Shown here piece by piece: positions 9,304 through 17,206 of a stretch of 64,000 nt of DNA. The notes under the pieces were generated by a model. That model searched no databases. It worked only from the letters and a program-made list of their open reading frames with translations, and was not told the origin of the DNA. The number at the start of each line of letters is the position of its first letter. Position 1 is the stretch's first letter. The stretch spans positions 45,377 through 109,376 of the forward strand of contig JBILJV010000001.1 of NCBI GenBank assembly GCA_044377005.1. The letters run 5' to 3'. The stretch comes from JABMMZ01 sp044377005. GTDB lineage: Bacteria > Bacteroidota > Bacteroidia > NS11-12g > UBA955. A program made the position numbers and the translations under genes.

Positions 9304-10053
9304 ATGTTTTTCTATCTGTCAAAACTGTTGCTTTTTGTCATTAAACCCATGGTTTGGGTTTTGCTGTTTTTATTCTCGGCATGGTTTACCAAAGAGGATG
9401 CAAAACGGAAAAGAAGATTAATAAAGGGCTTACTTATTTTATTCGTTTTTTCAAACGGGGTAATCGTTAATGAATTGGTGTTGTTGTATGAAAGTGAGGG
9501 AACCAAAGATTTTAAACCGCGTTACGACTATGCCATTGTTTTGGGAGGTTTTAGTAAAATGGATTCTAGTTTAAACAGACCCGTTTTTTATGAAGCAAAT
9601 GATAGATTGATGCAGGCTCTTAGTTTGTATTATCAAGGTAAAGTAGGTAAACTAATCATAAGTAGTGGAAGTGGCAGTTTGCTTAAGCAAGATGAAAAAG
9701 AAGCCGATGCTATTGCCATGTATCTTAAAAGTATTAACATTCCCGATTCGGCGATTATTGTTGAAAATAAAAGCAGAAATACGTCAGAAAACATAAAGTA
9801 CAGTAGCGAAATATTGGATTCACTCAAAGTTAACAGTACTGTTTTGATTATTTCAAGTGCATGGCATTTGCCAAGGGTACAATTGTGCGAAGAAAATAGA
9901 AGCTTTGATTATTTCGCTACCAATTACATAGCTGACAGAAAAAGAGATTATAGCATAGATGCCTATATCGTTCCTTCTGTTAAGGCAATGATGATTATGG
10001 AGTTAATGATAAAAGAATGGGTAGGTTATGTAACGTATGCTATAAAACATTAA
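9304..10053 (+). CDS. YdcF/SanA family membrane protein (DUF218)
   Basis: This 249-residue protein has N-terminal hydrophobic segments (FYLSKLLLFVIKPMVWVLLFLFSAWF split by a loop, then GLLILFVFSNGVIV). They are followed by a DUF218 domain: YDYAIVLGGF near residue 76, KLIISSGSGS near residue 117, EADAIAMYL, the ENKSRNTSENI motif near residue 155 and ISSAWHLPRVQL near residue 180. DUF218 proteins are linked to envelope biogenesis in other bacteria; the substrate is unknown. The next gene follows after 3 bp, so the two are probably cotranscribed. A near-consensus CATATTTG ends 10 nt before the ATG. Confidence 0.85.
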   Translation: MFFYLSKLLLFVIKPMVWVLLFLFSAWFTKEDAKRKRRLIKGLLILFVFSNGVIVNELVLLYESEGTKDFKPRYDYAIVLGGFSKMDSSLNRPVFYEANDRLMQALSLYYQGKVGKLIISSGSGSLLKQDEKEADAIAMYLKSINIPDSAIIVENKSRNTSENIKYSSEILDSLKVNSTVLIISSAWHLPRVQLCEENRSFDYFATNYIADRKRDYSIDAYIVPSVKAMMIMELMIKEWVGYVTYAIKH

Positions 10054-10056
10054 AAA

Positions 10057-10530
10057 ATGAAAGTTGAGTCGAGTCATATCATAAAAAAGCAATTATTGAA
10101 CATGGAACCGGTGGCACTTACCGAGTTGTGTCTTCGACTAATGAAATATAAAAAAGAGAACAAAGAATTGGTTTCATATTACTTGTTCAACAAAGGCGAC
10201 GAGGCTGAATATGTGGAAATGGTGAATAATGAATTAACAGAACTGTTTGAAATGATTCCTAGAAATGGGAAATACAAAGAAGTAAAGCAAATTAGGAAAA
10301 TACTAAGAATAGCGAACAAACAAATCAAGTATTCGGGATTGGCCACCACACAAGTGGAAGTTTTAATGCATTTTACCAAATTACTTAAACCCAAAGTAAA
10401 GTCATTGCAAATTTTGTCATTGGATAATATGTACATGCAACAACTTAAAAAAATAAACATAGCCATGGGCAAGTTGCACGAGGATTTGCAGTATGACTAT
10501 TTAAAACAGTTGAGTGAATTGGAGGGGTAG
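10057..10530 (+). CDS. Small alpha-helical protein of unknown function
   Basis: This is a 157-residue protein without signal peptide or membrane segment, rich in Lys, Glu and Leu and almost certainly all-helical (for example PVALTELCLRLMKYKKENKE and LDNMYMQQLKKINIAMGKL). It starts 3 bp after the YdcF stop, so it is very likely cotranscribed and translationally coupled. I recognise no domain and propose no function; a soluble helical-repeat adaptor would fit the look. Confidence 0.7.
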   Translation: MKVESSHIIKKQLLNMEPVALTELCLRLMKYKKENKELVSYYLFNKGDEAEYVEMVNNELTELFEMIPRNGKYKEVKQIRKILRIANKQIKYSGLATTQVEVLMHFTKLLKPKVKSLQILSLDNMYMQQLKKINIAMGKLHEDLQYDYLKQLSELEG

Positions 10531-10643
10531 TGGGGGTTTTATTGAACTACGGAAACCTAATTAAAGGAATTTATTTTATCAAAACCTAATCCGATGATCA
10601 GCTTAAGTTTGTAATACAACAAATTTTAACGCCTAAATTTCAA

Positions 10644-10740
10644 TCAAACACCTTACTACCCACTCTTATCATATTGCTGCCACAATGTATAGCTAGCAAG
10701 TAATCACTAACTCATGCTCATGGAAACGATTTGGAAGTTG
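10644..10740 (-). pseudogene. Direct-repeat remnant of the yggS 3' end
   Basis: This 97-bp segment aligns with 12722-12817, the last ~30 codons of the intact yggS. By eye there are about eight substitutions and one inserted base. Read on the minus strand its end still encodes GSNMIRVGSKVFD followed by a stop. Several differences in the last codons are synonymous (GCC/GCT, GGC/GGT). The inserted base breaks the frame further upstream, where a TAG appears. With the intact gene it brackets the 10.9-12.7 kb island, as expected for a duplicated gene end at an integration site or a homologous-exchange scar. Confidence 0.8.
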
Positions 10741-10851
10741 TTTTTAAAAATTAAAGCCAAAGTCAGCAAACACAGGGAAGCTTGATATTTCTGGAGCGTT
10801 GATGGGGTTATAAACTTAAATCTACTTTTTTTAATAAGATTAATTAAGAAA

Positions 10852-10876
10852 CAATGCAAGTTATTTACTTGCATTG
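10852..10876. terminator. Hairpin terminator downstream of the island's small membrane gene
   Basis: CAATGCAAG and CTTGCATTG form a perfect 9-bp stem with a 7-nt loop. T-rich sequence follows on the + strand and AT-rich sequence on the minus strand. It lies 49 bp beyond the stop of the minus-strand gene ending at 10925. Confidence 0.65.
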
Positions 10877-10924
10877 TTTTCTTGATTGGATGATATTTAC
10901 TTTTATCAAAATTATTATATATAA

Positions 10925-11215
10925 TTAGGAAAATATTATAGCTCTCAATATAATAATAACAAATATTAACATTGAATTTAAAACAAATGTTCTCCTTTGC
11001 TTTTTATTTAAATTCCCCTTTAACCTATTTCTATTAAACAAAACATAGAGAAACAATAGCAAAACAAGATAAATCCATAAATTGGGGACTCCCAGATAAT
11101 TATTAAATATTGGCATTAATACTACTATATCTAAAATGATTACTCTAATAATAAATTCATTTTTAGAAACTTCTTCAATAATTGGGTTATTCTCTTTTTC
11201 GTTTGATCTATTCAT
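10925..11215 (-). CDS. Small membrane protein of unknown function
   Basis: This is a 96-residue protein with a charged N-terminus and about three hydrophobic segments (IIRVIILDIVVLMPIF, LWIYLVLLLFLYVLF, LNSMLIFVIIILRAIIFS). No family is recognised. It lies 45 bp after the lipoprotein gene in the island and is probably cotranscribed with it. A small partner of that lipoprotein is possible, but nothing in the sequence shows this. Confidence 0.45.
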   Translation of the reverse strand: MNRSNEKENNPIIEEVSKNEFIIRVIILDIVVLMPIFNNYLGVPNLWIYLVLLLFLYVLFNRNRLKGNLNKKQRRTFVLNSMLIFVIIILRAIIFS

Positions 11216-11260
11216 TTGTGTGGTAATTTTAATTAGAAATTTAAAAAAAAATATTCAAAC

Positions 11261-12034
11261 TCAATTACAAAAAGTATTTATACCACTTGAAGTTAGAAAT
11301 TCATTTCTTGTTGGATTTAGCAATATACTTCTAAAAGCACTAGGACAATTACCATAATGAGTATCAAGTGCATCATTATAACAAACTCCATGTGCAGCAA
11401 CACATAATCCAATGCCGATAAAACCACCCCCTAATGTAAAACCGGCTGTTATAGCAGCACCAACAATACAAACAGCATAATATCTATCACAAGATTTAAT
11501 TGCATTTCCTGCGGCTTTACATGCTTGGGAAACATTAGCTTTGGAAACGTCAGATCTTCCTAAAAGTCCACTAAGATGATTGCCAATAATAATATAATCT
11601 TCATCAGTTAAACTTCCAATACTCATGTTTTGCAAATTTTGAATACTTGAAGTATACGACGAGATAAATTCATCAAATTCTGGGTTTGATTGAAGTGTAG
11701 CATATATTTCATTTGAAGTTAACCCACTTGATAACATATTTCTCAATTGACAAAATTGTTCATTACTTAAATTATCAAAAGCAATTGATATACTTTTAAC
11801 ATTTAATGCAATATTATAATGTAAATTTTGCTCAACCAACAAAGATTCATTAAATAAGTTATTTCCCTTTTGAGAAACCTCCACGATTTTATCATTTTTT
11901 GTGGTTTTTTCTTTATTACATGCATTAAACATAAGAATAGTAAATACCATTAAAACCAATTTTATTAACATAGTTTTATGGTTTATTAGACTTAATAGGA
12001 CTCTTAAATGATTTTTTAAAATGAATTTTTTCAT
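11261..12034 (-). CDS. Island lipoprotein with Gly-rich hydrophobic C-terminal region
   Basis: The gene encodes 257 residues from the ATG at 12034. The ATG at 11971 (residue 22) is at least as likely, because it puts the hydrophobic core directly before the lipobox (LIKLVLMVFTILMFNAC). The mature part begins NKEKTTKND, a typical lipoprotein linker. Residues ~70-150 are helical and polar. The C-terminal ~80 residues contain a Gly/Ala-rich hydrophobic stretch (VGAAITAGFTLGGGFIGIGL) among several Cys residues. That look recalls bacteriocin or toxin-like hydrophobic hairpins, but I recognise no family. Accessory-island location supports recent acquisition. Confidence 0.6.
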   Translation of the reverse strand: MKKFILKNHLRVLLSLINHKTMLIKLVLMVFTILMFNACNKEKTTKNDKIVEVSQKGNNLFNESLLVEQNLHYNIALNVKSISIAFDNLSNEQFCQLRNMLSSGLTSNEIYATLQSNPEFDEFISSYTSSIQNLQNMSIGSLTDEDYIIIGNHLSGLLGRSDVSKANVSQACKAAGNAIKSCDRYYAVCIVGAAITAGFTLGGGFIGIGLCVAAHGVCYNDALDTHYGNCPSAFRSILLNPTRNEFLTSSGINTFCN

Positions 12035-12276
12035 GATTTTTTATATTTATATTTTTTGCTTACTCTTGCCTTTTTCAGCATTCAGGGTATCGGGGTCGGG
12101 TGAGAGGCCGTCTCTTTTGTTATTCAACATTACAAATGAATATCTATTTTTTTTGATTTAAAAGGAATAAATTATTCCATTTTTACTCCATTTTTGGAAT
12201 AAAGTGGAATAATAATGTCACAATAATGCTATATTTTTTAATTCAACTTGTAATTATAATTTTCTGAAATTGAATA
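12035..12276. other. Upstream region of the island lipoprotein
   Basis: No gene is visible. A short GC-rich patch around 12080-12112 (TATCGGGGTCGGGTGAGAGG) stands out sharply from the AT-rich surroundings. The remainder is AT-rich and probably holds the promoters of the lipoprotein gene and of the broken regulator. Confidence 0.4.
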
Positions 12277-12697
12277 ATGAAAACGATTGGATTCAACCTG
12301 ATATAAATAAATATTAAAGAAAGGCAAACCAAAATTGAACATATTGCTAAATCAATAGGCGTATCAAATGGTGAGTTATCAAAAATATTAAATGGAGAAA
12401 GGCTTAATTACTACAAACACATTCTTGCTATAGCCGATTATTTCAACCTTTCTTTTTTGGAATTAGTAAAAAATGACCTTCCCAATTATTTAAAAAACTT
12501 CTCCATCCGAAAACGCTGAGGTGTTTTTACTCAACAAATACATTGCTCAATGTAATGAAACGATTAGTTCAAAAGATGCCACTTTAAACACCCTTGACAA
12601 CTTGGTTAAATCTGAACGTGAAGCCAAAGAAAGCTACAAACGCTAATACGAAAACTGTAAAGAAAAATTAAAACTGGCAGAAGGTAAAAGAATTTGA
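12277..12697 (+). pseudogene. Broken XRE-family transcriptional regulator
   Basis: From the ATG at 12277 the frame reads MKTIGFNLI, an in-frame TAA at 12304, then a helix-turn-helix: IKERQTKIEHIAKSIGVSNG followed by ELSKILNGERLNYYKHILAI. That frame ends at a TGA at 12517. In the overlapping +1 frame the protein continues (ENAEVFLLNKYIAQCNETIS, SREAKESYKR-like coiled coil), meets a second TAA at 12644, and resumes with YENCKEKLKLAEGKRI to a TGA at 12695. Two nonsense codons (each one step from CAA) and one frameshift make this a decayed HTH_3 regulator with a coiled-coil tail. It is probably the former regulator of the island. Confidence 0.8.
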
Positions 12698-12717
12698 TTC
12701 TATCTGTCTTAATCCCC

Positions 12718-13365
12718 TCACTCAAACACCTTACTGCCCACTCTTATCATATTGCTGCCACATTGTATGGCTAGCAAGTAATCACCACTCATGCCCATGG
12801 AAATGGTTTGGAAGTCGGGGAACAGATTTAATGCTTTTATGTTGTCGAAATAGTGGCGAAGTTGTTTGAATTCCTTTTCGACTTGCGCTTTATTGTCGGT
12901 GTTGCTTGCCATACCCATCAGTCCCATGATGTTGATGTTTTTAAATTCACTTAATTGAGGGTGTTTGATGAGTGTCATTAATTCTTCTTCTGATAAGCCA
13001 AATTTGGTTTCTTCTGAGGCAATATAAACTTGTAATAAGCAATTGATGACCCTGTTATTTTTGAGTCCTTGTTTGTTTATTTCTTCCAATAGTTTAAAAC
13101 TGTCCACACTTTGAATCAAATGAATAAACGGCGCAATGTATTTAACCTTGTTGGTTTGTAAATGACCTATTAAATGCCATTTGATATTATCGGGTAAGGC
13201 TTCTTTTCTTTCCAACAAAGCTTGAACTCTGTTTTCAGCAAGGTGTAACATGCCCGCCTCATACACTTGTTTAATTTCTTCGATTGTTCTGTATTTGGAA
13301 ACAACAACCAAATCAACATTTTGGCCTATTTCTTGTTTAATTCTTAATATGTTTTCAGCAACCAT
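12718..13365 (-). CDS. yggS: Pyridoxal-phosphate homeostasis protein (YggS/PLPBP family)
   Basis: This 215-residue, single-domain alanine-racemase-N-like barrel binds PLP and buffers its level but has no known catalytic activity. Visible signatures are VVVSKYRTIEEIKQVYEAG (lysine of the PLP Schiff base), ENRVQ, WHLIGHLQTNKVK near residue 80 and MGMSGDYLLAIQCGSNMIRVG at the C-terminus. Length is typical. It is divergent from the DUF4296 gene with only 16 bp between the ATGs. Its last ~30 codons are duplicated in diverged form at 10644-10740 on the far side of the accessory island. Confidence 0.93.
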   Translation of the reverse strand: MVAENILRIKQEIGQNVDLVVVSKYRTIEEIKQVYEAGMLHLAENRVQALLERKEALPDNIKWHLIGHLQTNKVKYIAPFIHLIQSVDSFKLLEEINKQGLKNNRVINCLLQVYIASEETKFGLSEEELMTLIKHPQLSEFKNINIMGLMGMASNTDNKAQVEKEFKQLRHYFDNIKALNLFPDFQTISMGMSGDYLLAIQCGSNMIRVGSKVFE

Positions 13366-13373
13366 TATATTTG
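13366..13373 (+). promoter_or_regulatory. -7 element (TATATTTG) of the DUF4296 gene
   Basis: An exact TAnnTTTG match ends 8 nt before the ATG at 13382, which implies a leaderless or near-leaderless transcript. It also argues against the longer reading frame that begins at 13250 inside yggS. Confidence 0.45.
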
Positions 13374-13381
13374 CAAAATTA

Positions 13382-13738
13382 ATGAAACCTTACGTGTATT
13401 TTTTCTTTTTGATTTTTGTGTTTTCTTCATGCCAATCGGGAGACAAACTCGAGGTGGTAGATTCTAAACCAGATTGGGTAATTGAAGAGAATAAAATGAT
13501 TGATATCATTATGGATTTAAGGGTAGTAGAAGCCGCAGTGTATATCAATTCCAATCAAGCGCCAAGAAACAAAACCAAAGATTGGGAGTTTGTTATGAAA
13601 AAACACCAAGTCGTTGACAGTGTTTTTATAAAAAGTCACGAGTATTATGCTGGATATCCTCAAGTTCTCTCTGGAATGTACGAGAGAGTGATTGATAGAT
13701 TAAGCGAAATGCAAGCCGAAAATTACGAAAATCAATAA
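13382..13738 (+). CDS. DUF4296 lipoprotein
   Basis: The 118-residue product starts at the ATG at 13382; an open frame extends back to 13250 but overlaps yggS antisense. The N-terminus MKPYVYFFFLIFVFSSC is a lipoprotein signal with the lipobox Cys near residue 17. The body (VIEENKMIDIIMDLRVVEAA, then DSVFIKSHEYYAGYP and YERVIDRLSEM) is the DUF4296 pattern, a small helical Bacteroidota-specific domain of unknown function. mutS2 follows after 10 bp, so the genes are probably cotranscribed. Confidence 0.8.
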   Translation: MKPYVYFFFLIFVFSSCQSGDKLEVVDSKPDWVIEENKMIDIIMDLRVVEAAVYINSNQAPRNKTKDWEFVMKKHQVVDSVFIKSHEYYAGYPQVLSGMYERVIDRLSEMQAENYENQ

Positions 13739-13748
13739 GTAAATCTGA

Positions 13749-16142
13749 GTGAATTATCCCGTTTCTATAGAAGAAAAGTTAGGTTTTGACAAAATCAGAG
13801 AGCTTTTAAAAAAAGAAACCTCAACCGATATCGGTAAAGAGGCTATTGATAAAATAACCTTTTCCAATCAATACAATAAAATTCAAGAATCCTTACAATT
13901 AATTAGTGAGCTTGAGTTATTGTCACAAACAGGTCAGTTTTCGCATACTTTTTTCGAATTTCTCGAAGATGTATTGTCTTTTTTAAACCCAATCGAAAAA
14001 GAAGGTGCCATTATTTATGAAGAGGAGTGGCAAGTAATAAGTAGTGCATTGTCTTGTTTCAATCAAATGTATTTAGAGGTTAACAAACAACAACATTTGT
14101 TGCCTTTAATGACTCAAAAGCAATCGCGTTTGGTGGATTTAACCCCTTGCCTTCGTTTGATTAATGAAGTGATAGATGTAGCAGGAAAAATGAAGCCTGA
14201 TGCTTCACCTGCCTTGAAAACAATATCGAATTCTATCAATGAAAAAGAAAGAGAAATACGCAAAATATTATTGTCTAAATTTGAACTGGCTAAAAAGAAC
14301 GATTGGGCAGGTGATACTGAAATAACCATTAGAAATGAGCGTTTGGTTATTCCTATTATAGCAGAACATAAACGTAAAATCAATGGCTTTGTTCATGATG
14401 ACAGTCAGAGTGGTAAGTTCTTATACATTGAACCCATAGAATGTTTTGAAGGGAATAATCAATTGAAAGAATTGGTGCTTGAGCGCAAAAAAGAAGTTGA
14501 ACGTATTTTAAAACAGCTCACCAAGGATGTTTCTGTGTATAAACAAGCTATTTTACACCATGTACAATGGCATGCCTTTATGGATGTGGTTGTTGCCAAA
14601 CAAAGGTTAAGCAGCAAGCTCAAAGCTATAGCCCCAGACATTGTAAAAGAACAATCTCAGGTTCATTTAATAAATGCCAAACATCCTTTATTATATTTAC
14701 AGTTTGACAAGGACAATAAAAAAATAGAACCATTAAATTTTCAAACCAATAAAAATGTTCATTTAATATTAATTTCTGGTCCTAATGCAGGTGGAAAAAG
14801 TATAGCCTTAAAAACCATTGGATTGCTGCAATACATGTTGCAATGTGGTTTGAAAGTGCCTGTTTCGGTAGGCAGTAGTATGAAAATTTACGATGGCATT
14901 TTTATAGATATAGGAGACAATCAATCGATAGAAAACAATTTGAGTTCATACAGCAGTCATTTGTGGAGTATGAAAACATTTATGTCTGAAATTTCATCTA
15001 AGTCACTTTATTTAATAGATGAAATAGGAAATGGAACAGACCCTTCTATTGGAAGCAGTATAGCGCAAGCCATATTAGAACAATTTTTGAAAGCCGAGGC
15101 CTTTGGGGTTGTAACCACGCATTTTGGCGAACTTAAAGCATGGGCAAGCGAAACAAAAGGGGTTATCAATGCAAGGATGTTGTATGATTTGCAGCATTTA
15201 GAGCCTTTGTTTAAGTTGGAATTGGGCAAGCCGGGTAGTTCATTTGCGCTCGAGGTTGCGTCTAAAGTCGGATTAAAATCGCAAGTAATTGAAAGGGTAA
15301 GAGAAGTCAATAAATGGAAAAATCAAATTGATTTAGATGAGCTTATTGCTGAAAACGAAAAAAACAAACAAGAGTTAGTCGAAAATAACAAGAGAATACA
15401 AGAGAAGGAAAAGGTGCTAGACCGTCTTTTGAATGATTATCAACAACTGAAGGAAGAATTAATGTCGAGTAAGCAAGCGATATTAAAAACGGCCAAACAA
15501 AAGGCAGAGGAGATTATTGATGAAAGCAATAAGAAGGTTGAGCAAACCATCAAAGAAATAAAGGTTGCGAATGCCGAAAAAGAGAAAACCAAAAAGATTA
15601 GGGCAGATTTGGAAAAACACAAAAAACAAATTGAGCCTAAATTAGATGAAGAGATTAAACAGGTTCAAAAAACAAAGCCTGTAGAAGTTTTGAAGCTAAA
15701 GGTTGGTGATTGGGTTGTTAGGAATGGACAAACGACTTCAGGGGAGGTTTTAACACTAAAAAGCACAAAGGCAGAAGTCTTGTTTGGGCAAATAAAAATG
15801 TGGTTGAATCTATCTGATTTAAGCCGTTCCCAAGCCATGTCCAAAAAATCGATGAAAAATCAACAAGTGAATATTCATTTGTTTGAGAAACAAAGTCAGT
15901 TTTATCCCAATATCGATGTACGAGGAGTGAGAGGCGAGGAGGCAGTTCAAAAAATTAGTTCATTTTTGGAAGATGCTCATTTAATTGGTGCTAAGGATTT
16001 AAAAGTGATTCATGGCAGAGGTCATGGCATATTAAGAACCTTGATTAAAGAGCATTTAAAACAAAACAAATGGGTCAAGAAGTTTGAATTTGAGACCGAA
16101 CAATTGGGTGGTGACGGGGTAACGTTGATTACCTTGAAATAG
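13749..16142 (+). CDS. mutS2: Endonuclease MutS2 (Smr-domain DNA-binding ATPase)
   Basis: This 797-residue protein has the MutS2 layout: helical core/clamp, MutS-type ATPase with Walker A GPNAGGKS near residue 344 and Walker B LIDEIGNGTDPS near residue 420, a long coiled coil (~510-640) and a C-terminal Smr domain with IDVRGVRGEEA and HGRGHGILR. MutS2 proteins act on branched DNA and on collided ribosomes in other bacteria. No N-terminal mismatch-recognition domain is present, as expected. The start is GTG at 13749, 10 bp after the DUF4296 stop. The 3' end overlaps the convergent gene ending at 16129 by 14 bp. Confidence 0.95.
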   Translation: MNYPVSIEEKLGFDKIRELLKKETSTDIGKEAIDKITFSNQYNKIQESLQLISELELLSQTGQFSHTFFEFLEDVLSFLNPIEKEGAIIYEEEWQVISSALSCFNQMYLEVNKQQHLLPLMTQKQSRLVDLTPCLRLINEVIDVAGKMKPDASPALKTISNSINEKEREIRKILLSKFELAKKNDWAGDTEITIRNERLVIPIIAEHKRKINGFVHDDSQSGKFLYIEPIECFEGNNQLKELVLERKKEVERILKQLTKDVSVYKQAILHHVQWHAFMDVVVAKQRLSSKLKAIAPDIVKEQSQVHLINAKHPLLYLQFDKDNKKIEPLNFQTNKNVHLILISGPNAGGKSIALKTIGLLQYMLQCGLKVPVSVGSSMKIYDGIFIDIGDNQSIENNLSSYSSHLWSMKTFMSEISSKSLYLIDEIGNGTDPSIGSSIAQAILEQFLKAEAFGVVTTHFGELKAWASETKGVINARMLYDLQHLEPLFKLELGKPGSSFALEVASKVGLKSQVIERVREVNKWKNQIDLDELIAENEKNKQELVENNKRIQEKEKVLDRLLNDYQQLKEELMSSKQAILKTAKQKAEEIIDESNKKVEQTIKEIKVANAEKEKTKKIRADLEKHKKQIEPKLDEEIKQVQKTKPVEVLKLKVGDWVVRNGQTTSGEVLTLKSTKAEVLFGQIKMWLNLSDLSRSQAMSKKSMKNQQVNIHLFEKQSQFYPNIDVRGVRGEEAVQKISSFLEDAHLIGAKDLKVIHGRGHGILRTLIKEHLKQNKWVKKFEFETEQLGGDGVTLITLK

Positions 16143-17079
16143 ATTTTTTAAATTTTCGGTATCTGTAAATTAAGCCTGCCACGATTGCGCTTAAGAAAAT
16201 CCATATTGCCGTATACCACGGTTGTGAGGTTTGGGCCATTGTAACAATAGGTTTGTTTTTAACAAATGTTTTAATCGAATCCTCGGTTAGTGAATCAATA
16301 TGAGCATAATTCCCCATAATAAAAGTTTCACTGAATGTGTCTAGTTTTATGTTTATTTGAGGGAATTCAAATGGAGGATATTCAATTTGTGGAATGCCCA
16401 TCATCATTGGTATTTCAAACTTTGTGGTAATTGGAAAAAGGACTGAATAGCTCCATTTTTCGTTAAAGTTAAATGTAATCGTTCCTGGGCGAAAAAAATT
16501 GGGATAGGAGAGTTGTGTTTTGGGGATTGTAAAGTGGGTGGATACGGATAAAGAGTCTGTTAACTCAATACTTAAGCTGTCCCAAGTCAATTGCTTTGGA
16601 ATGTGAATTTGGAGTGATTCGTTATAGATTAATTGGGTGTCTAAAGTAAATTCGGAAGCAGAGATTTTGATTTTATGGATTGGTGAAGTATTGCTAGGAG
16701 GGGTATTAACGAGTATATTAAGAATATTAATGTATTGAAAATTAGTCGTATTGATCTTAAAGCTTGTATTAACAACGGGGTTGTATAAAGTATCTTGAGA
16801 TAAAAGAGGGTTTGCTGATATTGCTAATAATATCAATCCACATGCATATTTGAGTTGAGATTGCGAAGTTGTATAAGGATTTTTGTATTTACTGATTTGA
16901 TGTTTGTAAAATCTGCCACAAGCATTGGGGTTTTTAATGAGGAATTGGTCAATCTCATCTGGTTCAAAATTGGTAAAATCAATAACATTTTTAGTGCATG
17001 ATTGGCAATGCTTTCCATTTTTGGTAGGAGTCATTTGCTCCCAATTTTCGTGACATGGTTTAGGTATGCTTACGAGCAT
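16129..17079 (-). CDS. Membrane protein with N-terminal Cys-rich motif
   Basis: This 316-residue protein begins with a short cytoplasmic Cys-rich module (CHENWEQMTPTKNGKHCQSC, then KNVIDF and NACGRF). I remember this module from other Bacteroidota membrane proteins, where a metal-binding or redox role is plausible but not established. A hydrophobic segment near residues 78-95 (YACGLILLAISANPLLS) is followed by a beta-rich periplasmic region. A C-terminal membrane helix (WIFLSAIVAGLIYRY) precedes a basic tail. No enzymatic motif is visible. It is convergent with mutS2 and overlaps its end by 14 bp. Confidence 0.55.
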   Translation of the reverse strand: MLVSIPKPCHENWEQMTPTKNGKHCQSCTKNVIDFTNFEPDEIDQFLIKNPNACGRFYKHQISKYKNPYTTSQSQLKYACGLILLAISANPLLSQDTLYNPVVNTSFKINTTNFQYINILNILVNTPPSNTSPIHKIKISASEFTLDTQLIYNESLQIHIPKQLTWDSLSIELTDSLSVSTHFTIPKTQLSYPNFFRPGTITFNFNEKWSYSVLFPITTKFEIPMMMGIPQIEYPPFEFPQINIKLDTFSETFIMGNYAHIDSLTEDSIKTFVKNKPIVTMAQTSQPWYTAIWIFLSAIVAGLIYRYRKFKKSISR

Positions 17080-17206
17080 AATTTATAAACGATAATTAAG
17101 TCAAGGATATTGTAAAAATAATTAACTTGACAAAAAGATGACAAAAGAAAAAGGAGAGGATTGTTATGTAATAAAATTTAAATTATTTCGAGATAATAAA
17201 AAAACC

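Larger units (their letters stand above)
10531..10924. other. Gene-free stretch holding the left repeat of an accessory island
   Basis: No convincing gene lies here. The stretch holds a diverged copy of the yggS 3' end (10644-10740) and a hairpin terminator (10852-10876). The rest is AT-rich and unremarkable. Confidence 0.7.

Noticed and set aside
13250..13381. N-terminal extension of the DUF4296 gene
   Set aside because: Runs antisense inside yggS and lies upstream of the predicted promoter; the lipoprotein signal begins exactly at the ATG at 13382.
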